From contig CAJLTZ010000021.1 in NCBI GenBank assembly GCA_905209725.1, positions 1 through 31,396 of the forward strand: 31,396 bases of DNA, in the 5' to 3' direction. Source of the stretch: an uncultured Muribaculaceae bacterium (GTDB lineage: Bacteria; Bacteroidota; Bacteroidia; Bacteroidales; Muribaculaceae). Every line of letters begins with the position of its first letter. The first letter of the stretch is position 1. Of this stretch, positions 24,010 to 31,289 are shown piece after piece. The translations under genes were made by a program, and so were the position numbers. Under the pieces are notes generated by a model that was not told the DNA's origin, did not search any database, and saw nothing but the letters and a program-made list of their open reading frames with translations.

Positions 24010-25059
24010 ATGAAATCACTTATATCCACTGTCGGTACCGGCGCACTTGCCGCTGCCGCCCTCTGTTCTCCGGCACCACATGCAGGCGCTTGTTCGCGTG
24101 TATTATACCAGGGTAGCGACTCTCTCTATGTCGTGGCCCGTTCGCTCGACTGGAAAACACCTATCCCCACAAACCTCTATGTCTATCCGCGAGGCATGGA
24201 CAAGGAGAGTTCCATCCTTCCTGATGCGCTTCACTGGACCTCCCGATATGGCGCTGTATATGCCGTCAGTTATGACGGCGGCATCACAGAAGGAATGAAT
24301 GAAAAGGGACTCGTGGTGAATGGACTCTTCTGCAAAGGAACTATATATAACGATGCGAAGAATCCAAAGCCTTATCAGATGTCGATGGCCGTGTTTGTGG
24401 CCTGGATTCTTGACCAGTGCGCCACTACGCAGGAGGTGGAGGAACTTCTCCGCAACAGCAGTTTTGACATCCAGGGTGCGACGTTCGATGGTGGCACAGT
24501 GTCGCAATTGCATTGGGGAGTGACAGACCAGACAGGCCGCAGCATCCTCTTCGAATTCGACCATGGCGAAATCAACATCTACGACATGGGCGATTACCTT
24601 GCCATGACCAATGACCCGGAATGGCCCCAGATGTCTGCTATTATCAATTATTGGGGGAAAATCGGAGGTAAGAATATGTTGCCCGGCACGGTGTCGAGTC
24701 CCGACCGGTGCGTGCGTGCCAATTATTACGCACATCATGTGAAGATGACCGGCGATGCAGATCTTGGGGTGACGATAGCAAGGAGTATAATCGTAGGTTC
24801 ATGCGTGCCATATTCATATGAAGTTCCCGGCGAACCGGAACTTAGCAGTACGCAGTGGCGGACATACAGCAATCTTCGCGACTTGACATATTATTTCGAG
24901 AAGGTAACGAATCCGGGTTATTATTATATTGATTTGAAAACCCTGGATTTGGGGAAGGGGGCTCCGGTGTTGAAACTGGATACGTCGGATACTGCCGATC
25001 TGGTAGGGAACGCCAATAAGCGCCTGCGCAAGTCGGAACCATTTACGCCGATGTATTAA
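24010..25059 (+). CDS. Ntn hydrolase of the penicillin V acylase/bile salt hydrolase superfamily
   Basis: A 349-residue exported linear-amide C-N hydrolase. I choose the ATG at 24010; the upstream in-frame ATG at 23950 is inside the terminator and would hide the signal peptide. The signal peptide is cleaved before Cys28 (GACSRVLY), the N-terminal nucleophile. Counting from it as Cys2, Arg18 and Asp21 fall exactly at the expected positions in VVARSLDW. Other family features are GGITEGMNEKGLVVNGLF, MTNDPEWP (catalytic Asn region) and LPGTVSSPDRCVRANYY (Arg region). Substrates in the family are conjugated bile salts, penicillin V or acyl-homoserine lactones; sequence alone does not decide. The signal peptide puts it in the periplasm or outside, as in Bacteroides enzymes. 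It is followed by a long hairpin shared with the convergent M6 protease gene. Confidence 0.92.
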   Translation: MKSLISTVGTGALAAAALCSPAPHAGACSRVLYQGSDSLYVVARSLDWKTPIPTNLYVYPRGMDKESSILPDALHWTSRYGAVYAVSYDGGITEGMNEKGLVVNGLFCKGTIYNDAKNPKPYQMSMAVFVAWILDQCATTQEVEELLRNSSFDIQGATFDGGTVSQLHWGVTDQTGRSILFEFDHGEINIYDMGDYLAMTNDPEWPQMSAIINYWGKIGGKNMLPGTVSSPDRCVRANYYAHHVKMTGDADLGVTIARSIIVGSCVPYSYEVPGEPELSSTQWRTYSNLRDLTYYFEKVTNPGYYYIDLKTLDLGKGAPVLKLDTSDTADLVGNANKRLRKSEPFTPMY

Positions 25060-25093
25060 AAATGTTAACGCAGGGGTCTAAATAGCAAAAATA

Positions 25094-25159
25094 CAAGCCC
25101 AGGCTGTGCTGTTGTGGTCGGCGAGGGCGTCGACCGCTCCAGTGCACAGCCTGGGCTTG
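25094..25159. terminator. Long bidirectional hairpin between convergent genes
   Basis: A perfect 16-bp inverted repeat (CAAGCCCAGGCTGTGC / GCACAGCCTGGGCTTG) encloses 34 nt that include an inner GGTCG/CGACC stem. On the minus strand it is followed by TATTTTTGC, so termination of the M6 gene is well supported; on the plus strand the T-run is weak. Confidence 0.85.
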
Positions 25160-25187
25160 GATATATGGGATTTTGTGGATTGGGGTC

Positions 25188-27017
25188 TTAGAATTTCACT
25201 TTGCGGGCTTTGCCGTTGGCCACCTTGATGAGGATATCGCCCTTGGCGGGATTTTCCACCTTGATGCCCTGCAGCGAGTAATAGCCGGCCTCGGCGTTGC
25301 TTGCATCGATGTCAGCGTCGATATTCTCGATGCCAACAACCGGACCGTTCGGGTTGATTGCCTTGAAGGTGAGTTTGTCGCCCTCCTCCTTGATGTTGGA
25401 GATGCTAACACCGGTATCCTTGCCGCTCCACCCGCGGAACGAATAGGATGTCACGCCCGATGCTGCTCCGAAAGGATGACCGTCGGCATAATATATATCC
25501 TCAATTTCGTTGGCTTCGATTAGGTCGATATATTGATGGTCGATAAGGTTGTTGCACTGGTTCTTGTCAAAAATCTGCTTATTATAATCGATATGCCATA
25601 TAAGCACTCCTTCTCCCGGGATAAAGCTGTCCCATCCCTCTTTCTTGCGGCGTTCCACCATGAAATATTCATAAGGGTTGTCTGTCTTGACGATATAAGC
25701 CTGGAGGGATGAGTGGAGAGGCTGCAGGTCGATTTCCTCCTCGGTGCAGAACTCACGCGGTTCGAGCCAGCCGAGTGCGTAGCGCTCATATGCGGAATAA
25801 TAAGGAGGAGTGCGTTTGCTGTTGTTGTAAACGCCCTGGTCCATGATGTCGTATTTGAGGGGGGTGTATGCTCCTACGCCATAGCCCATTGAGGGATAAA
25901 GGTCGGGAAGACCGAGAACATGGCCAAATTCATGCACGAATGTGCCGATCCCATCAGGATAGCGGGCAGCGTAGACAGTCTCGTTGGCGCATGCGTAATA
26001 GTCGAGACGCACTCCATCAAGGACTACACGCTCAAAATAACTGATATGGTCGGCATGGGGGAATACAGTTTCGGCAGCGCCTCCGTCAGCCTCTCCATAT
26101 CCGGCATAGAACACAAAAACATTGTCGACATCTCCGTCGCCATCGTAGTCATAGTCGGCGAAATTGATGTCGGTGGTTTCGTCAAGGATTTTGCAAGCGT
26201 CCACAATCATCTTGTAGGCGTTCGGCTCCTGATTGTATTCATTTTTGCCATAATAGCTGATGCGCTTTCCGAGCTTGACGGGTCCGTATACATCGAAAGT
26301 CGGGATAAACTGCGACTTGCCGTCGGCATCCTTGCTGTTCTCCATAAACCACTGGCGGGCACTTCCTTTCCAATGGAACTGTGAATTGAAGGCATCGAAA
26401 TCGTCCTTATTCAACATATCATTGAAGTAGGTGTGGGCGGTTCCGTCACTGTATTGTGAATAGCGGTATTCGGGAAGGTTCTTGGAGTCGAAAGTCGCGT
26501 TTTCGAATTCCACGAGGATCACGAGCGACCTGATTTCTCCCTTAGTGGGGAAATTGTCGTGGATCAGACCTCGGGAAAGGACAGCGCCATTCGAAACGGC
26601 CTTGCGAGGATTGGAGTTTCGGAGTTTTTCTTCACGGGCCAGGCGGTCGGCCTTCGCTGCCATATCAGCCTTCTCGACAGCCTGAAGAGTGGCCTGATGG
26701 CTCACGGTCTTGAGGAAAGCGAGGTCGGAGGCGCTGCGCATGTCGAGGTTGCGGGCGCGTATGCCGGAGGCCTCGATTTCGCCGTTGGTGCCGATGCGGG
26801 CGTATTCATAGCCTTCTTCGGGAATGCCGACGAGCAGATAGCCGTCGTCAGTGTAGGTGAAATGACTGAGGCCATTTCCCTGGATGCGGATGGTGAGGGG
26901 AGTGCCGTCGGGCTGGGTGACATTGATGGGGCCCTGCTTGGCCGGAACGGCAAAGGCGGCAGCCGAAGCGCCGGCGAGAAGCGCGGCGAATGTCAGTGTG
27001 CGGATTGTTCTATTCAT
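25188..27017 (-). CDS. Secreted M6-family (immune inhibitor A-like) zinc metalloprotease with sorting-like tail
   Basis: A 609-residue secreted metalloprotease. The signal peptide ends near AAAFA (about residue 23). An N-terminal domain (HFTYTDDGYLLVGIPEEGY) resembles the pro-region of Bacteroidetes M6 proteases. The catalytic domain starts at about 160 (RSLVILVEF). The zinc site is His362-Glu-Phe-Gly-His366-Val-Leu-Gly-Leu-Pro-Asp372, with the M6-style Asp as third ligand, followed by a Met-turn-like YDIMDQG. An Asp-rich loop (DYDYDGDGDVDNVFVFYAG) probably binds calcium. The end (GIENID, YYSLQGIKVENPAKGDILI, basic finish) is the shared tail. It likely degrades extracellular protein. It is 66 bp downstream of the DUF6048-like gene with no clear promoter of its own, so read-through from that operon is possible. 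Confidence 0.93.
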   Translation of the reverse strand: MNRTIRTLTFAALLAGASAAAFAVPAKQGPINVTQPDGTPLTIRIQGNGLSHFTYTDDGYLLVGIPEEGYEYARIGTNGEIEASGIRARNLDMRSASDLAFLKTVSHQATLQAVEKADMAAKADRLAREEKLRNSNPRKAVSNGAVLSRGLIHDNFPTKGEIRSLVILVEFENATFDSKNLPEYRYSQYSDGTAHTYFNDMLNKDDFDAFNSQFHWKGSARQWFMENSKDADGKSQFIPTFDVYGPVKLGKRISYYGKNEYNQEPNAYKMIVDACKILDETTDINFADYDYDGDGDVDNVFVFYAGYGEADGGAAETVFPHADHISYFERVVLDGVRLDYYACANETVYAARYPDGIGTFVHEFGHVLGLPDLYPSMGYGVGAYTPLKYDIMDQGVYNNSKRTPPYYSAYERYALGWLEPREFCTEEEIDLQPLHSSLQAYIVKTDNPYEYFMVERRKKEGWDSFIPGEGVLIWHIDYNKQIFDKNQCNNLIDHQYIDLIEANEIEDIYYADGHPFGAASGVTSYSFRGWSGKDTGVSISNIKEEGDKLTFKAINPNGPVVGIENIDADIDASNAEAGYYSLQGIKVENPAKGDILIKVANGKARKVKF

Positions 27018-27083
27018 TGTTATTGGTTTTATGAGTTTATTCCTTTTATGGTTAGGTTGAAAGGTGTGAGTTGCAGAAGGGTT

Positions 27084-27995
27084 TTATTCCTTAACGTCGG
27101 ATGCAGGCTCTTTCTTGCCCGGGGCGGGGCAAGTCCACATCGCCGAGATGGTGATGCCGAAGTCGTTACCGCCGTAGCCTGGAATGTACCATGGGTCGTC
27201 GGGTCCGTCGGTGGAAATGTGGAACGGGAATTTATACCTCAGCGTCCAGCCGAGAGAGAAATTCCCAACAATCTTCACCTTTACCCCGGCGAGCGCCTCG
27301 CCCCAGAAAGCCGTGGAATGGCGCTGCGCCATGGAGAAATGCTCCGAATCCTGCCAATAATCGTTGGAGACTGTGACATTTCCTACGGTCCAGTTGAAGG
27401 AGGAGAATGCCGCGCGCAGTCCGAGAAACACCTGATAAGCGGGGTCGCTCTTATACATGAAATTATAGTTGATACCCGCCTTGGCATAGAATGAAGGCTT
27501 CACGCGGTAGGTGAAGTTCTTGCGTTCAGGAGCATCATTGGAATATCCGACGCCGAGTTCAAGGGCGGGGAAGAACCAGTTGTGGAGCGACACGTCGGCG
27601 TGGAGGTCGAATCCAGCATATTTATGGCCGAGGGCGTAATTGAGCACATCGCCGAAATTGACGCCAACGGTCACACCGTTATAGATAGGATAGACTGGTT
27701 TCGACTTCGGTTTTGTCACTGTGTCGAGCGTGGCAAGGAACATCACCGGCTCCTTGAGCGGGTCGCCATGCTTATCGTAATAATGGAGCACCTGCTGCGG
27801 TTTTTCGTCGTCGATGTCGACCGGAGTAGTCTTGCGTGGTTCCTGTTTAGGCTGCAATGCCGGCAATTGCCCCCGGGAAATGCTGTCGCCGGGAACGCTG
27901 TCGTTGACTTCCTGCGCCCGAGCCGGAGAAAGCGTGAGAAAGGCCACGGCAAATGCTATAAGGATGCGGATGGGATTCTTCATGGCTTTCATCAT
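27084..27995 (-). CDS. Outer-membrane beta-barrel protein, DUF6048-like
   Basis: A 303-residue predicted outer-membrane protein. The start at 27995 (ATGATGA overlap with the previous stop) gives a signal peptide ending SPARAQ; the in-frame extension to 28169 would be fully inside the upstream gene and is rejected. After a Pro/Asp/Glu linker (to about 95) the sequence alternates polar and aromatic residues in barrel strands (GVTVGVNFGDVL, GFDLHADVSLHNWFFPALELGVGY, FYAKAGINYNFMY, SLGWTLRYKFPF). I recall the family as DUF6048 in Bacteroidales, regularly downstream of a DUF6452 lipoprotein, as here. Function unknown; an envelope maintenance or export-barrel role is conjecture. Confidence 0.83.
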   Translation of the reverse strand: MMKAMKNPIRILIAFAVAFLTLSPARAQEVNDSVPGDSISRGQLPALQPKQEPRKTTPVDIDDEKPQQVLHYYDKHGDPLKEPVMFLATLDTVTKPKSKPVYPIYNGVTVGVNFGDVLNYALGHKYAGFDLHADVSLHNWFFPALELGVGYSNDAPERKNFTYRVKPSFYAKAGINYNFMYKSDPAYQVFLGLRAAFSSFNWTVGNVTVSNDYWQDSEHFSMAQRHSTAFWGEALAGVKVKIVGNFSLGWTLRYKFPFHISTDGPDDPWYIPGYGGNDFGITISAMWTCPAPGKKEPASDVKE

Positions 27996-28516
27996 TTTTC
28001 GGGATTGACGGGTTGGTCGGGTTCCTCGGGGAAGAGCGCGGGGGAGAAATATATCCGCAGGTTCTGCGCGTTTACATTGTCGATATATCCCAACGGGCAT
28101 GTCACGGAATCGATCATCAGTCCGTGGCAACGGATCTCGCGGATGTCGAAGCGGTAGCTTACGCCACACTCTTCGGACACGAACACCGGCGTGCGCGAAT
28201 AGATGAAAGTCACGGTGTCAAGCTTCGTGCGCGGGAGTGAGCCGAATAGATACGTGGTAGTGTCGGAGGTGACGCGGAGGGGGAGATAGAGCTGCGTTAT
28301 GGCTCCGCTGCCGGAATAGAGCACGGAGTCGCCCGGCGCGCCGAGACCCACCACCCGCAGAGAATCCACCGAGACCTCCTCCCCCGTGGAGGAATAGAAG
28401 CCGGCCAGCGGGAGCGCGTTCTGATTTTCCGAACAGTCGTCGGAACAGGATGCGCCGAGCAGCACGATGAGCACTGCGGCAAGTATCTTCGGAAGAGTCT
28501 TTGGAAATGACTTCAT
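27992..28516 (-). CDS. Lipoprotein, DUF6452-like
   Basis: A 174-residue lipoprotein with signal peptide and lipobox LGASC, followed by Cys-Ser-Glu-Asn and a beta-sandwich body: LPLAGFYSSTGEEVSVDSLRV, GLGAPGDSVLY, LPLRVTSDTTTYLF, FVSEECGVSYRFDIREI. This is the pattern I remember for DUF6452 in Bacteroidales. The start codon overlaps the glycosyltransferase stop (TAATG), and its own stop overlaps the DUF6048-like start (ATGATGA), so the three are translationally coupled and probably act together at the envelope. Confidence 0.83.
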   Translation of the reverse strand: MKSFPKTLPKILAAVLIVLLGASCSDDCSENQNALPLAGFYSSTGEEVSVDSLRVVGLGAPGDSVLYSGSGAITQLYLPLRVTSDTTTYLFGSLPRTKLDTVTFIYSRTPVFVSEECGVSYRFDIREIRCHGLMIDSVTCPLGYIDNVNAQNLRIYFSPALFPEEPDQPVNPEK

Positions 28517-29466
28517 TAGAATTCCTCGGCTATCAGATAGTTATTACGCTCGGGAGAATTGCGCGTGATCATCTCGCCGATGAAACCGGTGCAGAAGAAC
28601 TGCGTGCCAAGCACCATGAATGCCAGCGAGAGATAGAAATATACGGACTTGGTGAGGTAGAAATTATATGAGTCGCTGCACATGGCCACAATCTTTAGGA
28701 TAAGCACAGTGATCACGGCGAGGAAACCGATCATGAACATAATCGAACCGAGCAGGCCGAACATATGCATCGGCTTGATGCCGAATTTCGACTGGAACCA
28801 GAGGGTGCCGAGGTCGAGATATCCGTTCACGAAGCGGTCGAGGCCAAACTTTGTGGTGCCATATTTGCGTGCCTGATGGTGTACCACTTTTTCGCCAATC
28901 TTCTTATAACCGGCATTCTTTGCGAGATATGGGATATAGCGGTGCATGTCGCCATAAACCTCGATATGCTTCACCACATCGCGGCGGTAGGCCTTTAATC
29001 CGCAGTTGAAATCGTGGAGATTATGGATACCGCTCACCTTTCGGGCCGTGGCATTGAAGAGTTTTGTGGGGATGGTCTTGGAGAGGGGGTCGTAGCGCTT
29101 CTTTTTCCAGCCGGACACGAGGTCGTAGCCTTCGGCTGTGATCATGCGGTATAGTTCCGGAATCTCGTCGGGGGAGTCCTGGAGGTCGGCGTCCATGGTG
29201 ATTACCACATCACCCTTTGCGCGGCGGAAGCCGGTGTCGAGCGCCGGCGACTTGCCATAGTTGCGTGCGAACGACACGAGGTGGATGGCAGGATTGGATT
29301 CGGCCAGGCGCTTTATCACGGCCGGGGAATCGTCGGTGCTGCCGTCGTTGATGAAGAGAATCTCGTAGGAAAAGCCATTGGCATTCATCACGCGCTCAAT
29401 CCATTCGGTGAGCTCGGGAAGCGACTCGGCTTCATTATATAGGGGAACTACAACTGAAATATCCAT
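28516..29466 (-). CDS. Family 2 glycosyltransferase, polyprenyl-phosphate type (DPM1/GtrB-like)
   Basis: A 316-residue inner-membrane enzyme that is likely to transfer a sugar from a nucleotide donor to polyprenyl phosphate. The GT-A domain shows ISVVVPLYNEAESLPEL, LFINDGSTDDSP and TMDADLQDSPDEIPEL (DxD-type metal and donor site), then SGWKKKRYDPLSKTIPTKLFN, KAYRRDVV and ARKYGTTKFGL. Two C-terminal transmembrane helices (about 232-258 and 270-295) and a cytosolic tail follow, as in GtrB/ArnC-like enzymes. It is 44 bp downstream of bioB and overlaps the next gene by one base (TAATG). The donor sugar and final acceptor (glycan, lipid A or glycoprotein) cannot be told. Confidence 0.93.
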   Translation of the reverse strand: MDISVVVPLYNEAESLPELTEWIERVMNANGFSYEILFINDGSTDDSPAVIKRLAESNPAIHLVSFARNYGKSPALDTGFRRAKGDVVITMDADLQDSPDEIPELYRMITAEGYDLVSGWKKKRYDPLSKTIPTKLFNATARKVSGIHNLHDFNCGLKAYRRDVVKHIEVYGDMHRYIPYLAKNAGYKKIGEKVVHHQARKYGTTKFGLDRFVNGYLDLGTLWFQSKFGIKPMHMFGLLGSIMFMIGFLAVITVLILKIVAMCSDSYNFYLTKSVYFYLSLAFMVLGTQFFCTGFIGEMITRNSPERNNYLIAEEF

Positions 29467-29510
29467 TTTCTGTAAGCTGGGATGGTGAAGTTGTTTAAAC
29501 AGCCTCGTTG

Positions 29511-30491
29511 TTAAAATTTGAGGTCGGCCTCATGGAAGAGTTCGCGGTCGGATGCGATGTCGTTTGAGACAGTGGTGAGCATGTCTCCCATCAGGACGCC
29601 GTTCACTCCGCCATGTAGCATTCGGAGCATCGACTCTTTGCCGAGCCGCATTCGGCCGCCGGCGAAGCGTATGCTCTTTTTGGGGAGGATAAACCTCCAG
29701 ACGGCCGCGGTGCGCACGATGTCCTCCTCGGATATGAGGGGAGTGTTTTCGAGCGGTGTGCCGGGGATGGGGTTGAGGATGTTCATGGGCACGGAGTCCA
29801 CATCGAGCTGTGCGAGTTCGAGAGCGAGGTCGATGCGCTGTTCCATGGATTCACCCATGCCGATGATGCCGCCGGAGCATACAGCCATGCCGGCGCGGCG
29901 GGCGGCGCTGATGGTGGCTCGTTTGTCGGCGGCGGTGTGTGTGGTGCAGAGGGTGGGGAAGAACTCCTCGGAGGTCTCCATGTTGCAGTGGTAGCGTTTC
30001 ACGCCGGCGTCTGCGAGCATCTGCATCTCCTCGTCGCCGAGCAGGCCCATTGAGGCGCAGATGTAGAGGTCGGTCTCGGATGTGAGCCGGCGGATGATGT
30101 CGCAGAATTTACCGAGGTCTGATTTTGTGACGGCGCGGCCGCTGGTGACGAGGGAGAAGCGACGGATCCCTTCACGCTCGTTGTGACGGGCGGCCTGCAT
30201 GGCGGCCTCAGGGTCGAGGAAATTGTATGTGGCGCAGCCTGTGTGATGGCGGGCTGCCTGGGCGCACCATTTGCAGTCCTCGCTGCAATGGCCGGAGCGG
30301 GCGTTGACGATGGAGCAGGAGTCTACGGTGTCGCCCATGAAATGGCGGCACACTAAGTCGGCGGCGTCGCAGAGCCCGTCGAGGTCGGTATGGGCGGCGA
30401 GGCGCAGAGCCTCTTCGCGAGTGGCGGAAGCGCCTCCGGAGAGGATGCGTTCCGCTATGGTACGGGGAAAATTCAAAGATTCTTTATCCAT
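29511..30491 (-). CDS. bioB: Biotin synthase (radical SAM)
   Basis: A 326-residue radical-SAM enzyme that inserts sulfur into dethiobiotin, the last step of biotin synthesis. The [4Fe-4S] motif is Cys69-x3-Cys73-x2-Cys76 in SGHCSEDCKWC. Other hallmarks are LVTSGR, ICASMGLL (Cys145), AVCSGGIIGMGES (Cys205), NPIPGTPL and RFAGGRMRLG. Compared with E. coli BioB (auxiliary ligands Cys97, Cys128, Cys188, Arg260), the first ligand is replaced (Ser113), while a new Cys169 appears in YHCNMETS where E. coli has YNHNLDTS. This looks like the variant type of obligate anaerobes with a different auxiliary cluster. No other biotin gene is nearby. It is the first gene of a probable bioB-GT2-DUF6452-DUF6048 transcript. 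Confidence 0.95.
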   Translation of the reverse strand: MDKESLNFPRTIAERILSGGASATREEALRLAAHTDLDGLCDAADLVCRHFMGDTVDSCSIVNARSGHCSEDCKWCAQAARHHTGCATYNFLDPEAAMQAARHNEREGIRRFSLVTSGRAVTKSDLGKFCDIIRRLTSETDLYICASMGLLGDEEMQMLADAGVKRYHCNMETSEEFFPTLCTTHTAADKRATISAARRAGMAVCSGGIIGMGESMEQRIDLALELAQLDVDSVPMNILNPIPGTPLENTPLISEEDIVRTAAVWRFILPKKSIRFAGGRMRLGKESMLRMLHGGVNGVLMGDMLTTVSNDIASDRELFHEADLKF

Positions 30492-30542
30492 TATTTTTGC
30501 ATGGCCGCGGTTGGAATTCTACATTGCGGACAAATGCAACCA

Positions 30543-30550
30543 CAAAAATA
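30543..30550 (-). promoter_or_regulatory. Possible -7 box for bioB
   Basis: On the minus strand TATTTTTG matches TAnnTTTG about 50 bp before the bioB start. The expected upstream TTTG is poor at the right spacing. No BirA-type inverted repeat (TTGTAAACC/GGTTTACAA) was seen. Confidence 0.4.
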
Positions 30551-30652
30551 ATCAAAAAAATGCAAACTCGCACATTAATAGGAGAGAAATCGCGCATGCA
30601 GGAGGAATGGGAGGGGGAATCGAACAAAAAAATAAAAAAATATGGTTTAAAA

Positions 30653-30684
30653 TTTGGAGGGAATAAAAAAATGTTGTAATTTTG
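30653..30684 (+). promoter_or_regulatory. Promoter of the tRNA operon
   Basis: TTTG (30653-30656), 20 nt, then TAATTTTG (30677-30684), a full consensus match about 34 bp before tRNA-Lys. Confidence 0.85.
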
Positions 30685-30717
30685 CATCGCTTTTCGGGAA
30701 GCCGAGGGCGCAAGGAT

Positions 30718-30790
30718 GATTCGCTAGCTCAGCTGGTAGAGCACAACACTTTTAATGTTGGGGTCGTGGGTTCGAGCCCCACGCGGATCA
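30718..30790 (+). tRNA. tRNA-Lys (anticodon TTT)
   Basis: Seven-bp acceptor GATTCGC/GCGGATC (one T-G pair) and discriminator A. D arm contains AGCTCAGCTGGTAGAGC. Anticodon stem CAACA/TGTTG with loop CTTTTAA gives anticodon TTT. T arm is GTGGG-TTCGAGC-CCCAC. The 3' CCA is not encoded. Confidence 0.97.
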
Positions 30791-30829
30791 CGAAGAGAGC
30801 AGGAGAGCGCTCCTGCGATTGAAGAAAAT

Positions 30830-30903
30830 GCTTCAGTAGCTCAGTTGGTTAGAGCACCTGACTGTTAATCAGGGGGTCGTTGGTTCAAGCCCATCCTGAA
30901 GCG
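30830..30903 (+). tRNA. tRNA-Asn (anticodon GTT), copy 1
   Basis: Acceptor GCTTCAG/CTGAAGC, discriminator G. Anticodon stem CCTGA/TCAGG with loop CTGTTAA gives GTT. T arm GTTGG-TTCAAGC-CCATC contains one T-T mismatch. CCA is not encoded. Confidence 0.97.
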
Positions 30904-30947
30904 CATAGTTTTCTTTTTCATAATTAAATGTTTTAAAGTTAGAATTT

Positions 30948-31021
30948 GCTTCAGTAGCTCAGTTGGTTAGAGCACCTGACTGTTAATCAGGGGGTCGTTG
31001 GTTCAAGCCCATCCTGAAGCG
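30948..31021 (+). tRNA. tRNA-Asn (anticodon GTT), copy 2
   Basis: Identical to copy 1 across all 74 nt, 118 bp downstream, and followed by the same CATAG. It has the same T-T mismatch in the T stem. Tandem duplication within one transcript is the simplest explanation. Confidence 0.97.
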
Positions 31022-31026
31022 CATAG

Positions 31027-31054
31027 ATCCTCCGCAGCGATGCGGAGGATTTTT
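31027..31054 (+). terminator. Intrinsic terminator of the tRNA operon
   Basis: Perfect 10-bp stem ATCCTCCGCA/TGCGGAGGAT with a GCGA tetraloop, followed directly by TTTTG. Confidence 0.95.
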
Positions 31055-31060
31055 GTTAAT

Positions 31061-31267
31061 AATGAAGATGTCTAAACTTTTTTACGAATGTAAAAAGCCA
31101 TGATAAATTAGAAATTTTTCATTCTCATTGTCAATCTTCCGTCATCTTTTCGGCGTCTTCCCATTCCCTCATCGGTTGTTTAGACCGCTAAACTACCTCT
31201 TCCGGAATGAAAATCCACTCGGAAACCTGATGAAATCGTATCAAAAAAAAGTTTAGACAACTTCAAT
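31061..31267. repeat. Foldback (MITE-like) intergenic element, copy B
   Basis: A 207-bp region bounded by 23-bp inverted repeats (31061-31083 and 31245-31267, 21 of 23 matching, including a perfect TGTCTAAACTTTTTT). The core, read on the minus strand, has CGAGTGGATTTTC, GGAAGAGG, a hairpin GTTTAG-CGGT-CTAAAC (31193-31178), CCGATGAGG and then ACGCCGAAAAGATG. It is homologous to the cores of copies A and C, although its outer arms are different. No open reading frame of note is present. Confidence 0.7.
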
Positions 31268-31289
31268 ACCACGTTCTAAGACCCCATCC

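Noticed and set aside
19196..27017. Protease plus inhibitor or toxin-antitoxin system
   Set aside because: The small lipoprotein at 23466 has its own terminators and no inhibitor-like fold I can recognise; the proteases are separate transcription units.
27996..28169. N-terminal extension of the DUF6048-like gene
   Set aside because: It would lie wholly within the upstream lipoprotein gene in another frame and hide the signal peptide. The ATGATGA overlap gives a natural start.
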